A stretch of DNA of 64,000 bases. Source: Sphingomonas sp. GTDB taxonomy: Bacteria > Pseudomonadota > Alphaproteobacteria > Sphingomonadales > Sphingomonadaceae. Of the stretch, positions 16,791-24,589 are shown in pieces (within the stretch, counting starts at the first letter, position 1; each line of letters opens with the position of its first letter). Below the pieces are notes generated by a model that made no database searches, was not told where the DNA came from, and saw nothing but the letters and a program-made list of their open reading frames with translations. The DNA is taken from positions 2,136,995 through 2,200,994 of the forward strand of contig JAHBZH010000001.1 in NCBI GenBank assembly GCA_019635535.1, written 5' to 3'. A program made the position numbers and the translations under genes.

Positions 16791-18011
16791 TCAGGCGAAG
16801 CGATCGAGATCGAAGGACGCGAGATCGAGCGCCGGCGCGCCCCCGCCGATCAGCGCGCCAGCCAGCTCGCCGGTGATCGCGGCGAGCGTGACGCCCAGAT
16901 GATTGTGGCCGAAGGCGTAGAACAGGTTCGGCGCGCGGCGGCTGCGGCCGATGGCGGGGAGATAGTCCGGCAGGGTCGGGCGCGATCCCATCCATTCGGC
17001 AACTGGCTCGGAGAATGGCAAGCCCAGCGCCGCGACATGCGATCTGAGCCGCGCCCATTTGCGCGGGTCGGGCGGCGATGCGGCGCGGGCGAATTCGACG
17101 AAACTGGTCGCGCGCAGGCCGGAGCGGAAGCCGGTGACGAACATCGACCGGTCCGCGAACAGGATCGAGGGCATGTCGGCCGGCCAGTCCGGCGCGGTCG
17201 CCTGGATGTGATAGCCGCGCTCGGCGATGATCGGCACGCGATGGCCTGCGGGACGAAGCACTTCGCCGGAGGCCGGGCCGGCGGCGACGAGGATCGCGTC
17301 GGCATCGAGCCGCTCGCCGGTCTCCAGCCGGACGACATTGCCGTCGAGCAGCGCCCTGCCCCGCATCCTGACGCCGCCCAAGGCCACGAACCGGTCGCGC
17401 AGCGCCGCCGCCAGCATCGGCAGGTCCACGATCTGCGCCGTGCCCTCGAACCGCACCGCGCCGGCGGGCGGTCGTGCCAGCGATCCGAGCAAGGCCTGCT
17501 CCTCCGCATCGGCATCGCGCCAGCGCGTCGGACCATGATCGGCGGCGGCGAGCGCAGCGCGTCCCGCGGCCGCCGTCGCTGCGGATTCCCAGACGACGAA
17601 ATGCCCCTTCTCGCGCAACAGCTCCGGCGCGCCGATCTCCGCCGCCAACCGCCGCCAGGCCGGCAGCGCGCCGCCGGCCAATGCCGCCAGCGCGGCCTTC
17701 CCCGCCGTGAAACGCCATGGCTGGCTGGCCGCCACCAGCCGGAGCCCGAAGGGCAGCCAGGCGCCGATGTCGCGCAGCGGCAGGCCCGCCGGGCCGCCGC
17801 GCGCGAACAGCATGTTGGGCAGGTTGCGCAGGGTCGCCCGCGAGGCGAGCGGCTCGACCTCGTTCACCGCGATATGCCCGGCATTGCCGATCGAGGCGCC
17901 GCGCCAGTCCGGATCGGGATCGATCAGCCGTGTCGCGATGCCGCGCGCCTGCAGGTTCAGCGCACAGGCCGAACCGATCACCCCGCCGCCGATCACGATC
18001 GCTGTTGTCAT
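16791..18011 (-). CDS. FAD-dependent D-amino acid (D-hydroxyproline) dehydrogenase-like oxidoreductase
   Basis: A 406-residue DAO/DadA-family flavoprotein. The N-terminus has the FAD fold IVIGGGVIGSACALNLQARG, and the C-terminus the second flavin contact (NLFYAFGHNHLGVTLAAITGELAG). Its divergent neighbours are a DHDPS-like deaminase and a two-cysteine proline racemase-family epimerase. In the known trans-4-hydroxy-L-proline pathway an FAD enzyme oxidises cis-4-hydroxy-D-proline to the pyrroline acid, which is the natural assignment here. ATG 18011 lies only 5 bp from a 12-bp palindrome and shows no ribosome site, so the mRNA may be leaderless; an in-frame TTG at 18047 is the alternative. Confidence 0.85.
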   Translation of the reverse strand: MTTAIVIGGGVIGSACALNLQARGIATRLIDPDPDWRGASIGNAGHIAVNEVEPLASRATLRNLPNMLFARGGPAGLPLRDIGAWLPFGLRLVAASQPWRFTAGKAALAALAGGALPAWRRLAAEIGAPELLREKGHFVVWESAATAAAGRAALAAADHGPTRWRDADAEEQALLGSLARPPAGAVRFEGTAQIVDLPMLAAALRDRFVALGGVRMRGRALLDGNVVRLETGERLDADAILVAAGPASGEVLRPAGHRVPIIAERGYHIQATAPDWPADMPSILFADRSMFVTGFRSGLRATSFVEFARAASPPDPRKWARLRSHVAALGLPFSEPVAEWMGSRPTLPDYLPAIGRSRRAPNLFYAFGHNHLGVTLAAITGELAGALIGGGAPALDLASFDLDRFA

Positions 18012-18016
18012 TGAAA

Positions 18017-18028
18017 ATCGTATACGAT
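18017..18028. promoter_or_regulatory. GntR/FCD-type operator, copy 1
   Basis: Perfect palindrome ATCGTATACGAT in the 50-bp divergent promoter between the FAD oxidoreductase and the DHDPS-like gene. It fits the GTATAC-centred sites of FadR/VanR-type GntR regulators, and a GntR gene of that class lies at 19984. Copy 2 is at 24534-24545 with 11 of 12 identical bases. Confidence 0.7.
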
Positions 18029-18061
18029 ATAAGATTTTTACATTCAACGGAGGACAGAGAT

Positions 18062-18979
18062 TTGGCCGCCCGCAAGATATGGACCGGCGTCTATCCGGCC
18101 GCGACCACCCAGTTCACCGCAGACGACAAGGTGGACATCCCCGCCACCCAGCGCGTGCTGACCGCATTGGTCGACGACGGCGTGGACGGCCTGATCGTGC
18201 TCGGCACCTGCGGCGAGAACAATTCGCTGCGGCCCGAGGAAAAAAGCGACGTCCTGAAGGCGGCGGTCGAGGCCGTGGGCGGCCGGGTGCCGCTGGTGAC
18301 GGGCGTGTCGGAGCTCTGCACCGCCCGCGCCATTGATTATGCCCGCGAGGCCGAGGCGATCGGCATGGACGCGCTGATGGTGCTCCCCGCCATGGTCTAT
18401 GTGCCGACCGAGGCCGAACTCGCCGCCCATTTCCGCGCGGTGGCCGGGGCGACGACGCTGCCGGTCATGCTCTACAACAATCCCCCCGCTTATCGCATCT
18501 CGATCGGGCTCGACGCGCTGGCGCGGCTGGCGGACGTGCCGAACATCGTCGCGATCAAGGAAAGCGCGCCGGATTCGCGCCGCTTCACCGACATCATCAA
18601 CCGCTTCGGCGACCGCTTCGCGGTGATGGCCGGGCTGGACGACGTGGCGCTGGAAGGGCTGATGCTCGGCGCGTCGGGCTGGGTCTCCGGCCTCACCAGC
18701 GCCTTCCCGCGCGAATCGGTCGCTTTGGTCGAAGCGGCGGAGCGCGGCGACTGGACCGAAGCGCGGCGCATCTACCGCTGGTTCATGCCCCTGCTCCATC
18801 TCGACGCGGATCACGACCTCGTCCAGTCGATCAAGCTCGCCGAGCAGATCATGGGCCGGGGCTCGGAGCGCGTGCGGATGCCACGCCAGCCGCTCGCCGG
18901 CGCGCGCCGCGCCGAGGTGATCGCGATGGTCGAGGAGGCCGCGCGCACCCGCCCGGTCGGCGATCGCCTCGCGGCCTAG
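18062..18979 (+). CDS. DHDPS/NAL-family lyase, probable pyrroline-4-hydroxy-2-carboxylate deaminase
   Basis: A 305-residue TIM-barrel enzyme of the dihydrodipicolinate synthase family. The phosphate-like loop GTCGENNSL, the tyrosine of LYNNPPAYRI (Tyr138) and the Schiff-base lysine of IVAIKESAPDSRRF (Lys166) are present. Lying beside an epimerase and an FAD dehydrogenase, it best fits the step that deaminates pyrroline-4-hydroxy-2-carboxylate to 2-oxoglutarate semialdehyde. TTG 18062 is preceded by GGAGGA with 7-nt spacing and gives the normal N-terminus (AARKIWTGVYPAATT). The genuine lysine-pathway DapA is unlikely because TTG-started, catabolic context and regulator point elsewhere. The dehydrogenase for the semialdehyde is not in the window. 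Confidence 0.85.
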   Translation: MAARKIWTGVYPAATTQFTADDKVDIPATQRVLTALVDDGVDGLIVLGTCGENNSLRPEEKSDVLKAAVEAVGGRVPLVTGVSELCTARAIDYAREAEAIGMDALMVLPAMVYVPTEAELAAHFRAVAGATTLPVMLYNNPPAYRISIGLDALARLADVPNIVAIKESAPDSRRFTDIINRFGDRFAVMAGLDDVALEGLMLGASGWVSGLTSAFPRESVALVEAAERGDWTEARRIYRWFMPLLHLDADHDLVQSIKLAEQIMGRGSERVRMPRQPLAGARRAEVIAMVEEAARTRPVGDRLAA

Positions 18980-18980
18980 C

Positions 18981-19979
18981 GTGCGTCACACATTCTTCTG
19001 CATCGATGGCCACACGGCGGGCAATCCGGTCCGCCTCGTCGCGGGCGGCGCGCCGTTGCTCAACGGCGTCACGATGGCCGAGCGGCGGCAGGACTTCATC
19101 GCCCGCTGCGACTGGATCCGCACCGGCCTGATGTTCGAACCGCGCGGGCACGACATGATGTCGGGCGGCTTCCTCTATCCGCCGGCGAGCGCGGATGCCG
19201 ATGCCGGCATCCTGTTCATGGAGACCAGCGGCTGCCTGCCGATGTGCGGCCATGGCACGATCGGCATCGTCACCTTCGCGCTGGAGCATGGCCTGATCGT
19301 GCCGCGCACGCCCGGGCATCTGACGCTCGAGGTCCCGGCGGGGAGGATCGAGATCGATTACACGCAGGACGGCGCCAGGGTGACGTCGGTGAAGATCCGC
19401 AACGTCCCCGCCTATGTCGCGGCGCGCGGCATCGCCGTCGATCTGCCCGGCTTCGGTTCGCTCAATGTCGATATCGCCTATGGCGGCAATTTCTACGCGA
19501 TCGTCGAACCGCAGGGCGCCTATACCGGCCTCGACGATCTCGGCGCGGCGCGGATCGTCGAGCTGAGCCGGGCATTACGCGCATTGCTGCGCGAAGCCCA
19601 TGAGCCCGTCCATCCGCTCGATCCGACTATAAGGGGCGTCAGCCATGTCCTGTGGGCGGACCGGCCGAAGGGCGACGGCGCGGACGGCCGCAACGCCGTC
19701 TTCTACGGCGAGCGCGCCATCGACCGCAGCCCCTGCGGCACCGGCACGTCGGCCCGCCTGGCCCATCTCGCCGCGCAGGGCCGGCTGAAGGTCGGCGACA
19801 GCTTCGTCCACGAATCCTATATCGGCAGCCGCTTCATCGGCCGGGTCGAGGCCGAAACGGAGGTCGGCGGCATCCCGGCCATCGCCCCCTCGATCGAAGG
19901 TTCGGCGATCGCGACCGGGCTGAACACGATCTGGATCGATACCGACGATCCCTTCCACGCCGGCTTCACGGTGGTCTGA
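18981..19979 (+). CDS. Proline racemase family, probable 4-hydroxyproline 2-epimerase
   Basis: A 332-residue cofactor-independent epimerase. Both catalytic cysteines are visible: Cys89 in LPMCGHGTIG and Cys252 in DRSPCGTGTSARLA. Presence of both favours an epimerase or racemase over trans-3-hydroxyproline dehydratase, where the second cysteine is replaced by threonine. In context it would convert trans-4-hydroxy-L-proline to cis-4-hydroxy-D-proline, feeding the divergent FAD enzyme. GTG 18981 follows the previous stop by one base, so the two genes form an operon with the GntR gene 4 bp downstream. Confidence 0.9.
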   Translation: MRHTFFCIDGHTAGNPVRLVAGGAPLLNGVTMAERRQDFIARCDWIRTGLMFEPRGHDMMSGGFLYPPASADADAGILFMETSGCLPMCGHGTIGIVTFALEHGLIVPRTPGHLTLEVPAGRIEIDYTQDGARVTSVKIRNVPAYVAARGIAVDLPGFGSLNVDIAYGGNFYAIVEPQGAYTGLDDLGAARIVELSRALRALLREAHEPVHPLDPTIRGVSHVLWADRPKGDGADGRNAVFYGERAIDRSPCGTGTSARLAHLAAQGRLKVGDSFVHESYIGSRFIGRVEAETEVGGIPAIAPSIEGSAIATGLNTIWIDTDDPFHAGFTVV

Positions 19980-19983
19980 ACCC

Positions 19984-20631
19984 ATGGCCGCGCTTACTTT
20001 CCGCAGCCTGCCCGACCAGCTCGCCGAACGGCTGCGCGAGCGCATCCTCGCCGGGACGATCGAACCCGGCGCGCCGGTGCGGCAGGACAATCTCGCCGCC
20101 GAACTGGGGGTGAGCAAGATTCCCTTGCGCGAAGCGATGGCGCGGCTCGAGCAGGAGGGGCTGCTGCGGTCCGAAGCCAATCGCGGCTATTTCGTGCGCG
20201 AATTGAGCGCCGCCGAGGCGCGCGAAGTCTATGCGCTGCGCCTGAAGCTGGAGCCGCCCGCCGCCGCCCAAGCCGCCCTGGAAGCGAACGAAAGCGACCA
20301 CATGGCTGCCAGAGCGGCTCTCGACACGCTCGATCATGCCATCGCAGCCCATGGCGAAGGCACCGGCGCACTCAACCGCGCCTTCCATCTCGCTTTGGTC
20401 CGCCCGGCCCGACAGCTCGTCACGCTGGAGATCATCGAGCGGCTGCACATCTTGTCCGAACGCTATGTGCGCAAGCATCTGGAGCCGCAGGGCCGCGACA
20501 CGCGCGCGAACCGCGAGCATCGCGACCTGCTCGCCGCCTGGCTGGCGCGCGACGGCGATGCGGTGACGGCCCTGCTCCACACCCATATCGCGCAGACCCA
20601 TGAGGATCTGACGCGGCAGCTCGATACATAG
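19984..20631 (+). CDS. GntR family regulator (FCD/FadR class)
   Basis: A 215-residue regulator. The winged helix includes RERILAGTIEPGAPVRQDNL and ELGVSKIPLREAMARLEQEG, the GntR recognition helix. The all-helical C-terminal FCD domain (YALRLKLEPPAAAQA onward) has the metal- or ligand-binding histidines expected (NRAFHLAL, NREHRDLLAAW, LLHTHI). It lies in the hydroxyproline operon and probably binds the GTATAC-centred palindromes at 18017 and 24534. The likely effector is hydroxyproline or a pathway intermediate (inference). Confidence 0.9.
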   Translation: MAALTFRSLPDQLAERLRERILAGTIEPGAPVRQDNLAAELGVSKIPLREAMARLEQEGLLRSEANRGYFVRELSAAEAREVYALRLKLEPPAAAQAALEANESDHMAARAALDTLDHAIAAHGEGTGALNRAFHLALVRPARQLVTLEIIERLHILSERYVRKHLEPQGRDTRANREHRDLLAAWLARDGDAVTALLHTHIAQTHEDLTRQLDT

Positions 20632-20656
20632 ACGAATATAAGGGGAGGAAAGCGGG

Positions 20657-22093
20657 ATGGAGCGATCGTTCTGGGGACCGGTAAAGCCGATCGTGACGGG
20701 CGGCGGCATCGACGAGCAGCACCGGCTCCGCAAGACCTTGAGCTGGCCGCATCTCGTCGCGCTCGGCGTCGGCGCGATCGTCGGCACCGGCATCTATGCG
20801 CTGACCGGCGTCGGCGCCGAACGGGCCGGCCCCGCCGTCATCCTCGCCTTCGCCATCGCCGGCGCGGTCTGCGCCTGCGCGGCGCTCGCTTATGCCGAGC
20901 TGGCGACGCTCATCCCCACCTCCGGCAGCGCCTATACCTACACCTATTCGGTCGTCGGCGAGACGATCGCATGGATCGTCGGCTGGAGCCTCATCCTCGA
21001 ATATTCGGTGGCGTGCAGCGCGGTGGCGGTGAGCTGGGCGGCCTATCTGGTCGGCTGGCTGCACTCGGCGGGCATCGCCCTGCCCGCCGCCCTGCTCGCC
21101 GGGCCGCATGCCGGCGGGATCATCAACCTGCCCGCGGTCATGGTCGCCCTCGCCATCGCCGGACTGCTCATCGCCGGCACCCGCGAGAGCGCGACCGTCA
21201 ATTTCGTCCTCGTCATCATCAAGCTGTCCGCGCTCGCCGCTTTCGTGCTGATCGCGCTGCCCGCCTTCAATGCGGACAATATGACGCCCTTCATGCCTTA
21301 TGGCTTCGGCAGCACCGTCACCGCCGAGGGCGCGACCCGGGGCGTGATGGCCGCCGCCGCGATCGTCTTCTTCGCCTTTTATGGTTTCGATGCGATCGCC
21401 ACGGCGGCAGAGGAGACGAAAAATCCCGGACGCGACCTCAAGATCGGCATCATCGGATCGATGGCGCTGTGCGTCACCATCTACATGCTGGTCGCGATCT
21501 CGGCGGTCGGTGCGGTCAATTACAGCGCCATGGCGAGCTCGGCCGAGCCGCTCGCCTTCGTGCTGCGCGCGCTCGATCAGCCGATGGCCGCATGGGCGAT
21601 CGGCCTCGCCGCCTTGATCGCGTTGCCTTCCGTCATCCTGGTGATGATGTACGGGCAGAGCCGCATCTTCTTCGTGATGGCGCGCGACGGGCTGCTGCCG
21701 CGCAAGCTCAGCCAGGTCTCGCCGCGCACCGGCACGCCGATCATCATCACCGCCGTCACCGGCATCTTCGTCGCCGCAGTCGCCGGCTTCTTCCCGCTCG
21801 CCGAGATCGCCGAGCTCGCCAATGCCGGCACGCTCACCGCCTTCATCGCGGTGGCGGCCTGCATGATGATCCTGCGCCGCACCCGGCCGGACCTGCCGCG
21901 CGTCTTCAAATGCCCGGCGCCGTTCCTCGTGGGCACGCTGGCGATCCTGGGCTGCCTCTATCTGCTGTCCAGCCTGCCGGTGCTGACCTTGCAGCGTTTC
22001 CTGATCTGGAACCTGATCGGGATAGGCGTCTATTTCGCCTATAGCCGCTGGCACAGCCAGGCGCGGCAGGAGCATCCGGTGACGGGGATCTAG
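20657..22093 (+). CDS. APC superfamily amino acid permease of the hydroxyproline island
   Basis: A 478-residue transporter with about 12 membrane helices and a cationic amino acid transporter-like pattern: GVGAIVGTGIYALTG in helix 1, AYAELATLIPTSGSAYTYTYSVVGE in helices 2-3 and FFAFYGFDAIATAAEE in helix 6. An SD-like AGGGGAGGAAAG precedes ATG 20657. It follows the GntR gene in the same direction and ends with its stop overlapping that of the GH127-type gene, so it is the natural importer of hydroxyproline or of small Hyp-containing products. That substrate is inferred from context. Confidence 0.87.
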   Translation: MERSFWGPVKPIVTGGGIDEQHRLRKTLSWPHLVALGVGAIVGTGIYALTGVGAERAGPAVILAFAIAGAVCACAALAYAELATLIPTSGSAYTYTYSVVGETIAWIVGWSLILEYSVACSAVAVSWAAYLVGWLHSAGIALPAALLAGPHAGGIINLPAVMVALAIAGLLIAGTRESATVNFVLVIIKLSALAAFVLIALPAFNADNMTPFMPYGFGSTVTAEGATRGVMAAAAIVFFAFYGFDAIATAAEETKNPGRDLKIGIIGSMALCVTIYMLVAISAVGAVNYSAMASSAEPLAFVLRALDQPMAAWAIGLAALIALPSVILVMMYGQSRIFFVMARDGLLPRKLSQVSPRTGTPIIITAVTGIFVAAVAGFFPLAEIAELANAGTLTAFIAVAACMMILRRTRPDLPRVFKCPAPFLVGTLAILGCLYLLSSLPVLTLQRFLIWNLIGIGVYFAYSRWHSQARQEHPVTGI

Positions 22094-24507
22094 GCCGCTC
22101 CCGACCCGGTCTCGGCGGCGAGTATCCGTACGCCGAAGACCGGGCCGCAGCGGTCCCGGTCCGTGGTCGGACGGAAGCGGATCGTCACGCGCTCCTTGCC
22201 ATGGGTCAGGGCCTCGGGGATCGGATAATCGACCTCGAAGAATTCGCCGGGCCGTTCGGCATCGAGCGTCTGGGTGGCGATCCGCTCCCCATCGACCATG
22301 ATGTCGAAGCGCTTGGCCCGCTCCTCGCCCCAATAGGTCGCCTGTAGCACCAGCGGGCCGGGGCGTATTCGGGCGGCGAATTCGAAATAGCCATGGTTGC
22401 GCGCATCGCGCCCGTGGCGGCCGCGATAGGTGACCGGATAGGAGTTGTCGGCGGCCAGCCCTGCGTCACGCTCCGGCTGCATCTCGCCGAGATGGATGAC
22501 ATCGACCGATCGCGCGGCAATGGCGCGGCGGCGGGCCTCGGCGGCAGCGAGCGCTGCCTGCTCGCGCTCCCAGCCGGCCGCGTCGAAGGCGCGGAAATAG
22601 ACGGCAGTGCGCCGGTCGCGCCGCGAGAAGAAGGGCGCGAAGGCGAGATCGCCGGGGCGGCCGATACCGTCGGTGCGGAACCGGCCCTGCGCCGCGTCGA
22701 CGGGCGTGAAGCCGGAGAGGATGTTCGCCGAAACCAGCGCCGGCGCCGGTCCGTCGAACGGCCGGTCGATCGGCCCCAGATCGGCGGCGAGCACGACCGG
22801 GCCGTGCAGCAATGCGACCGTCGCCGGATCGTCCACCGTGGCCTCGCTGCGCAGGCGCATCGGCAGATCGAGCGTGACGACATCGCCGCGCCGCCAGCGC
22901 CGGCGCAGCATGAAATAGCCATCCTGCGCGGCCACCTCCTGCGCCGTGCCGTTCACCGCCACGCGCGCGCCGTCGCACCAGCCCGGCACGCGCAGCGCCA
23001 GCGCGAAGATGCCCGTCCGCGCCAGGCTGTCCAAAGTCAGCGTCACGCGCTCGCCGAAAGGATAGGCGGTTTCCATCCGCACCCGCGCGCCGCGCCGCGC
23101 CCAGTTTCCGATCGAGGGGATGTAGAGATTGGCGATCAGCATGTCGCCGTCGCCGCGCTCGCCCTCCCCTTCCCACCAGATCGATTCGCCATGTTTCGAA
23201 TGGCTTTCGATGCCGCTGCCGACACAGCACCAGAAGCTGTCGAACGGCCGCGAGAAATTGCGGTGCGTGCCGGACATGAGCGGGACCATATAGGCGAACA
23301 TGCCGGTCGCCGGGTCCTGGTGCGCCATGATGTGATTGAGGTGGGCGCGCTCGTAATAGTCGAACAGCCGCGCTTCGGGCCGCCAGCCATAGAGATGGCG
23401 GGTGAGCTTGAGCATGTTGTAGCTGTTGCAGCTCTCGCAGGTCTGCTCGGTGATGTGGCGCGAGACGGTGCGCGGCGCGGGGAAATATTCGCGATCGGCA
23501 TTGCCGCCGATCACGTAGGTATAGTCGCGCACGACCGTTTCCCAGAAGAAGCGCGCGGCCGCCCCGTCACCGGCATTGCCGGTCAGCTCGTGCAGGCGGG
23601 CAAGGCCGATCAGCTTGGGAATCTGGGTGTTGGCATGGATCCAGGGCAGCACGTCCCGCCCCTCGCTCAGCGGATCGAGGATGCGGCGGTGGCGCAGCCG
23701 CTCGGCGAGGCGCAGCCAGCGCGGATCGCCGGTCCGAGCGTGCAATTCGGCGAAGCTCTCGTTGATGCCGCCATGTTCGCAATCGAGCACCTGTTGGACC
23801 TGATCGTCGTCGAGCGCCGCGAAAACCCGGTCGATATAGGCGGCAAGGCCGAGCGCGACGGCGCGCGCCTGGCGATTGCCGCACCAGGTCTCCGCATCGA
23901 ACAGGCCGGCGAAGGTCTTGTGCCAGTTGTAGAAGGGCACCCAGCAGCCGTTGAGATCGAAGCCCAATGAGCGGATGTCGCCGCGCATCAGCTCCGGGAA
24001 CAGCGCCTTGCCGTCCTCGACCGCGCCGTCCGGACGGCGCCGGGTGAAGCCGGCCACATAACCGTCGCCATGCGCCGCCTGACATTCGGCCAGCTCGCCG
24101 ACGATATAATCGACCCGGCGGCGGCATTCCGCGTCGCCCGTCTGGGCGTGCATCAGCGACAAGGCGGTGAGATAGTGGCCGAGCGTGTGGCCGGCGATCG
24201 TATCGCCCTCCCAGCCGCCATAACGCTCGCCCTTCGGCGCCAGCCCGGCACCGACGCGGAAATTGTGCAGCAGCCGATCCGGCTCGAGACGATGAAGATA
24301 GGCGCGGTTGGCCTCGATCGCATCGAGATAGATGGAAGGGAGAAGCCGCACGGCATCGAGCGGCAAAGCCGTGGCGCGGTCCGCCGGACCTGTACGGCCC
24401 TGCGGGAGACCGGCGGCAGGTTGCGCGGCCGCGAAAGCCGCATAGGGTATTGCGGTGAATGCCGCGGCGCCGCCCAGCAGGCGGCGGCGGTTGATCCGGA
24501 AAGCCAT
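22090..24507 (-). CDS. Tat-exported GH127/GH146-type beta-L-arabinofuranosidase (DUF1680)
   Basis: An 805-residue glycoside hydrolase. The N-terminus RINRRRLLGGAAAFTAIPYA is a twin-arginine signal. The (alpha/alpha)6 catalytic domain has GWEGDTIAGHTLGHYLTALSL, then Glu-x-Cys in EQTCESCNSYNMLK and the Cys-Cys pair in FWCCVGSGIESHSKHGE. These match the Glu, Cys and Cys-Cys ligands of the zinc-thiolate active site of GH127 enzymes such as bifidobacterial HypBA1, which frees L-arabinose from hydroxyproline-linked arabinan. Beta-sandwich domains follow, with a C-terminal extension. ATG 24507 is preferred for a compact Tat n-region; ATG 24531 is the alternative. Neighbours degrade hydroxyproline, which fits a role on plant extensin-type glycoproteins. 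Confidence 0.88.
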   Translation of the reverse strand: MAFRINRRRLLGGAAAFTAIPYAAFAAAQPAAGLPQGRTGPADRATALPLDAVRLLPSIYLDAIEANRAYLHRLEPDRLLHNFRVGAGLAPKGERYGGWEGDTIAGHTLGHYLTALSLMHAQTGDAECRRRVDYIVGELAECQAAHGDGYVAGFTRRRPDGAVEDGKALFPELMRGDIRSLGFDLNGCWVPFYNWHKTFAGLFDAETWCGNRQARAVALGLAAYIDRVFAALDDDQVQQVLDCEHGGINESFAELHARTGDPRWLRLAERLRHRRILDPLSEGRDVLPWIHANTQIPKLIGLARLHELTGNAGDGAAARFFWETVVRDYTYVIGGNADREYFPAPRTVSRHITEQTCESCNSYNMLKLTRHLYGWRPEARLFDYYERAHLNHIMAHQDPATGMFAYMVPLMSGTHRNFSRPFDSFWCCVGSGIESHSKHGESIWWEGEGERGDGDMLIANLYIPSIGNWARRGARVRMETAYPFGERVTLTLDSLARTGIFALALRVPGWCDGARVAVNGTAQEVAAQDGYFMLRRRWRRGDVVTLDLPMRLRSEATVDDPATVALLHGPVVLAADLGPIDRPFDGPAPALVSANILSGFTPVDAAQGRFRTDGIGRPGDLAFAPFFSRRDRRTAVYFRAFDAAGWEREQAALAAAEARRRAIAARSVDVIHLGEMQPERDAGLAADNSYPVTYRGRHGRDARNHGYFEFAARIRPGPLVLQATYWGEERAKRFDIMVDGERIATQTLDAERPGEFFEVDYPIPEALTHGKERVTIRFRPTTDRDRCGPVFGVRILAAETGSGAA

Positions 24508-24533
24508 GCCGGCCTCGTTGACGAAGGACATCA

Positions 24534-24545
24534 ATAGTATACGAT
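24534..24545. promoter_or_regulatory. GntR/FCD-type operator, copy 2
   Basis: ATAGTATACGAT, differing from the perfect palindrome at 18017 by one base, in the 82-bp divergent region between the GH127-type gene and the DUF885 peptidase gene. Its position suggests that both are controlled by the same GntR protein as the hydroxyproline genes. Confidence 0.65.
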
Positions 24546-24589
24546 ATACGGTAATCGGCCTCGGTCAACAACTCACGGGAGACGTGTAA

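Noticed and set aside
18062..18979. Lysine-pathway dapA
   Set aside because: Family and catalytic residues fit DHDPS, but position beside epimerase, FAD dehydrogenase and GntR regulator points to hydroxyproline catabolism; dapB lies in a different operon.
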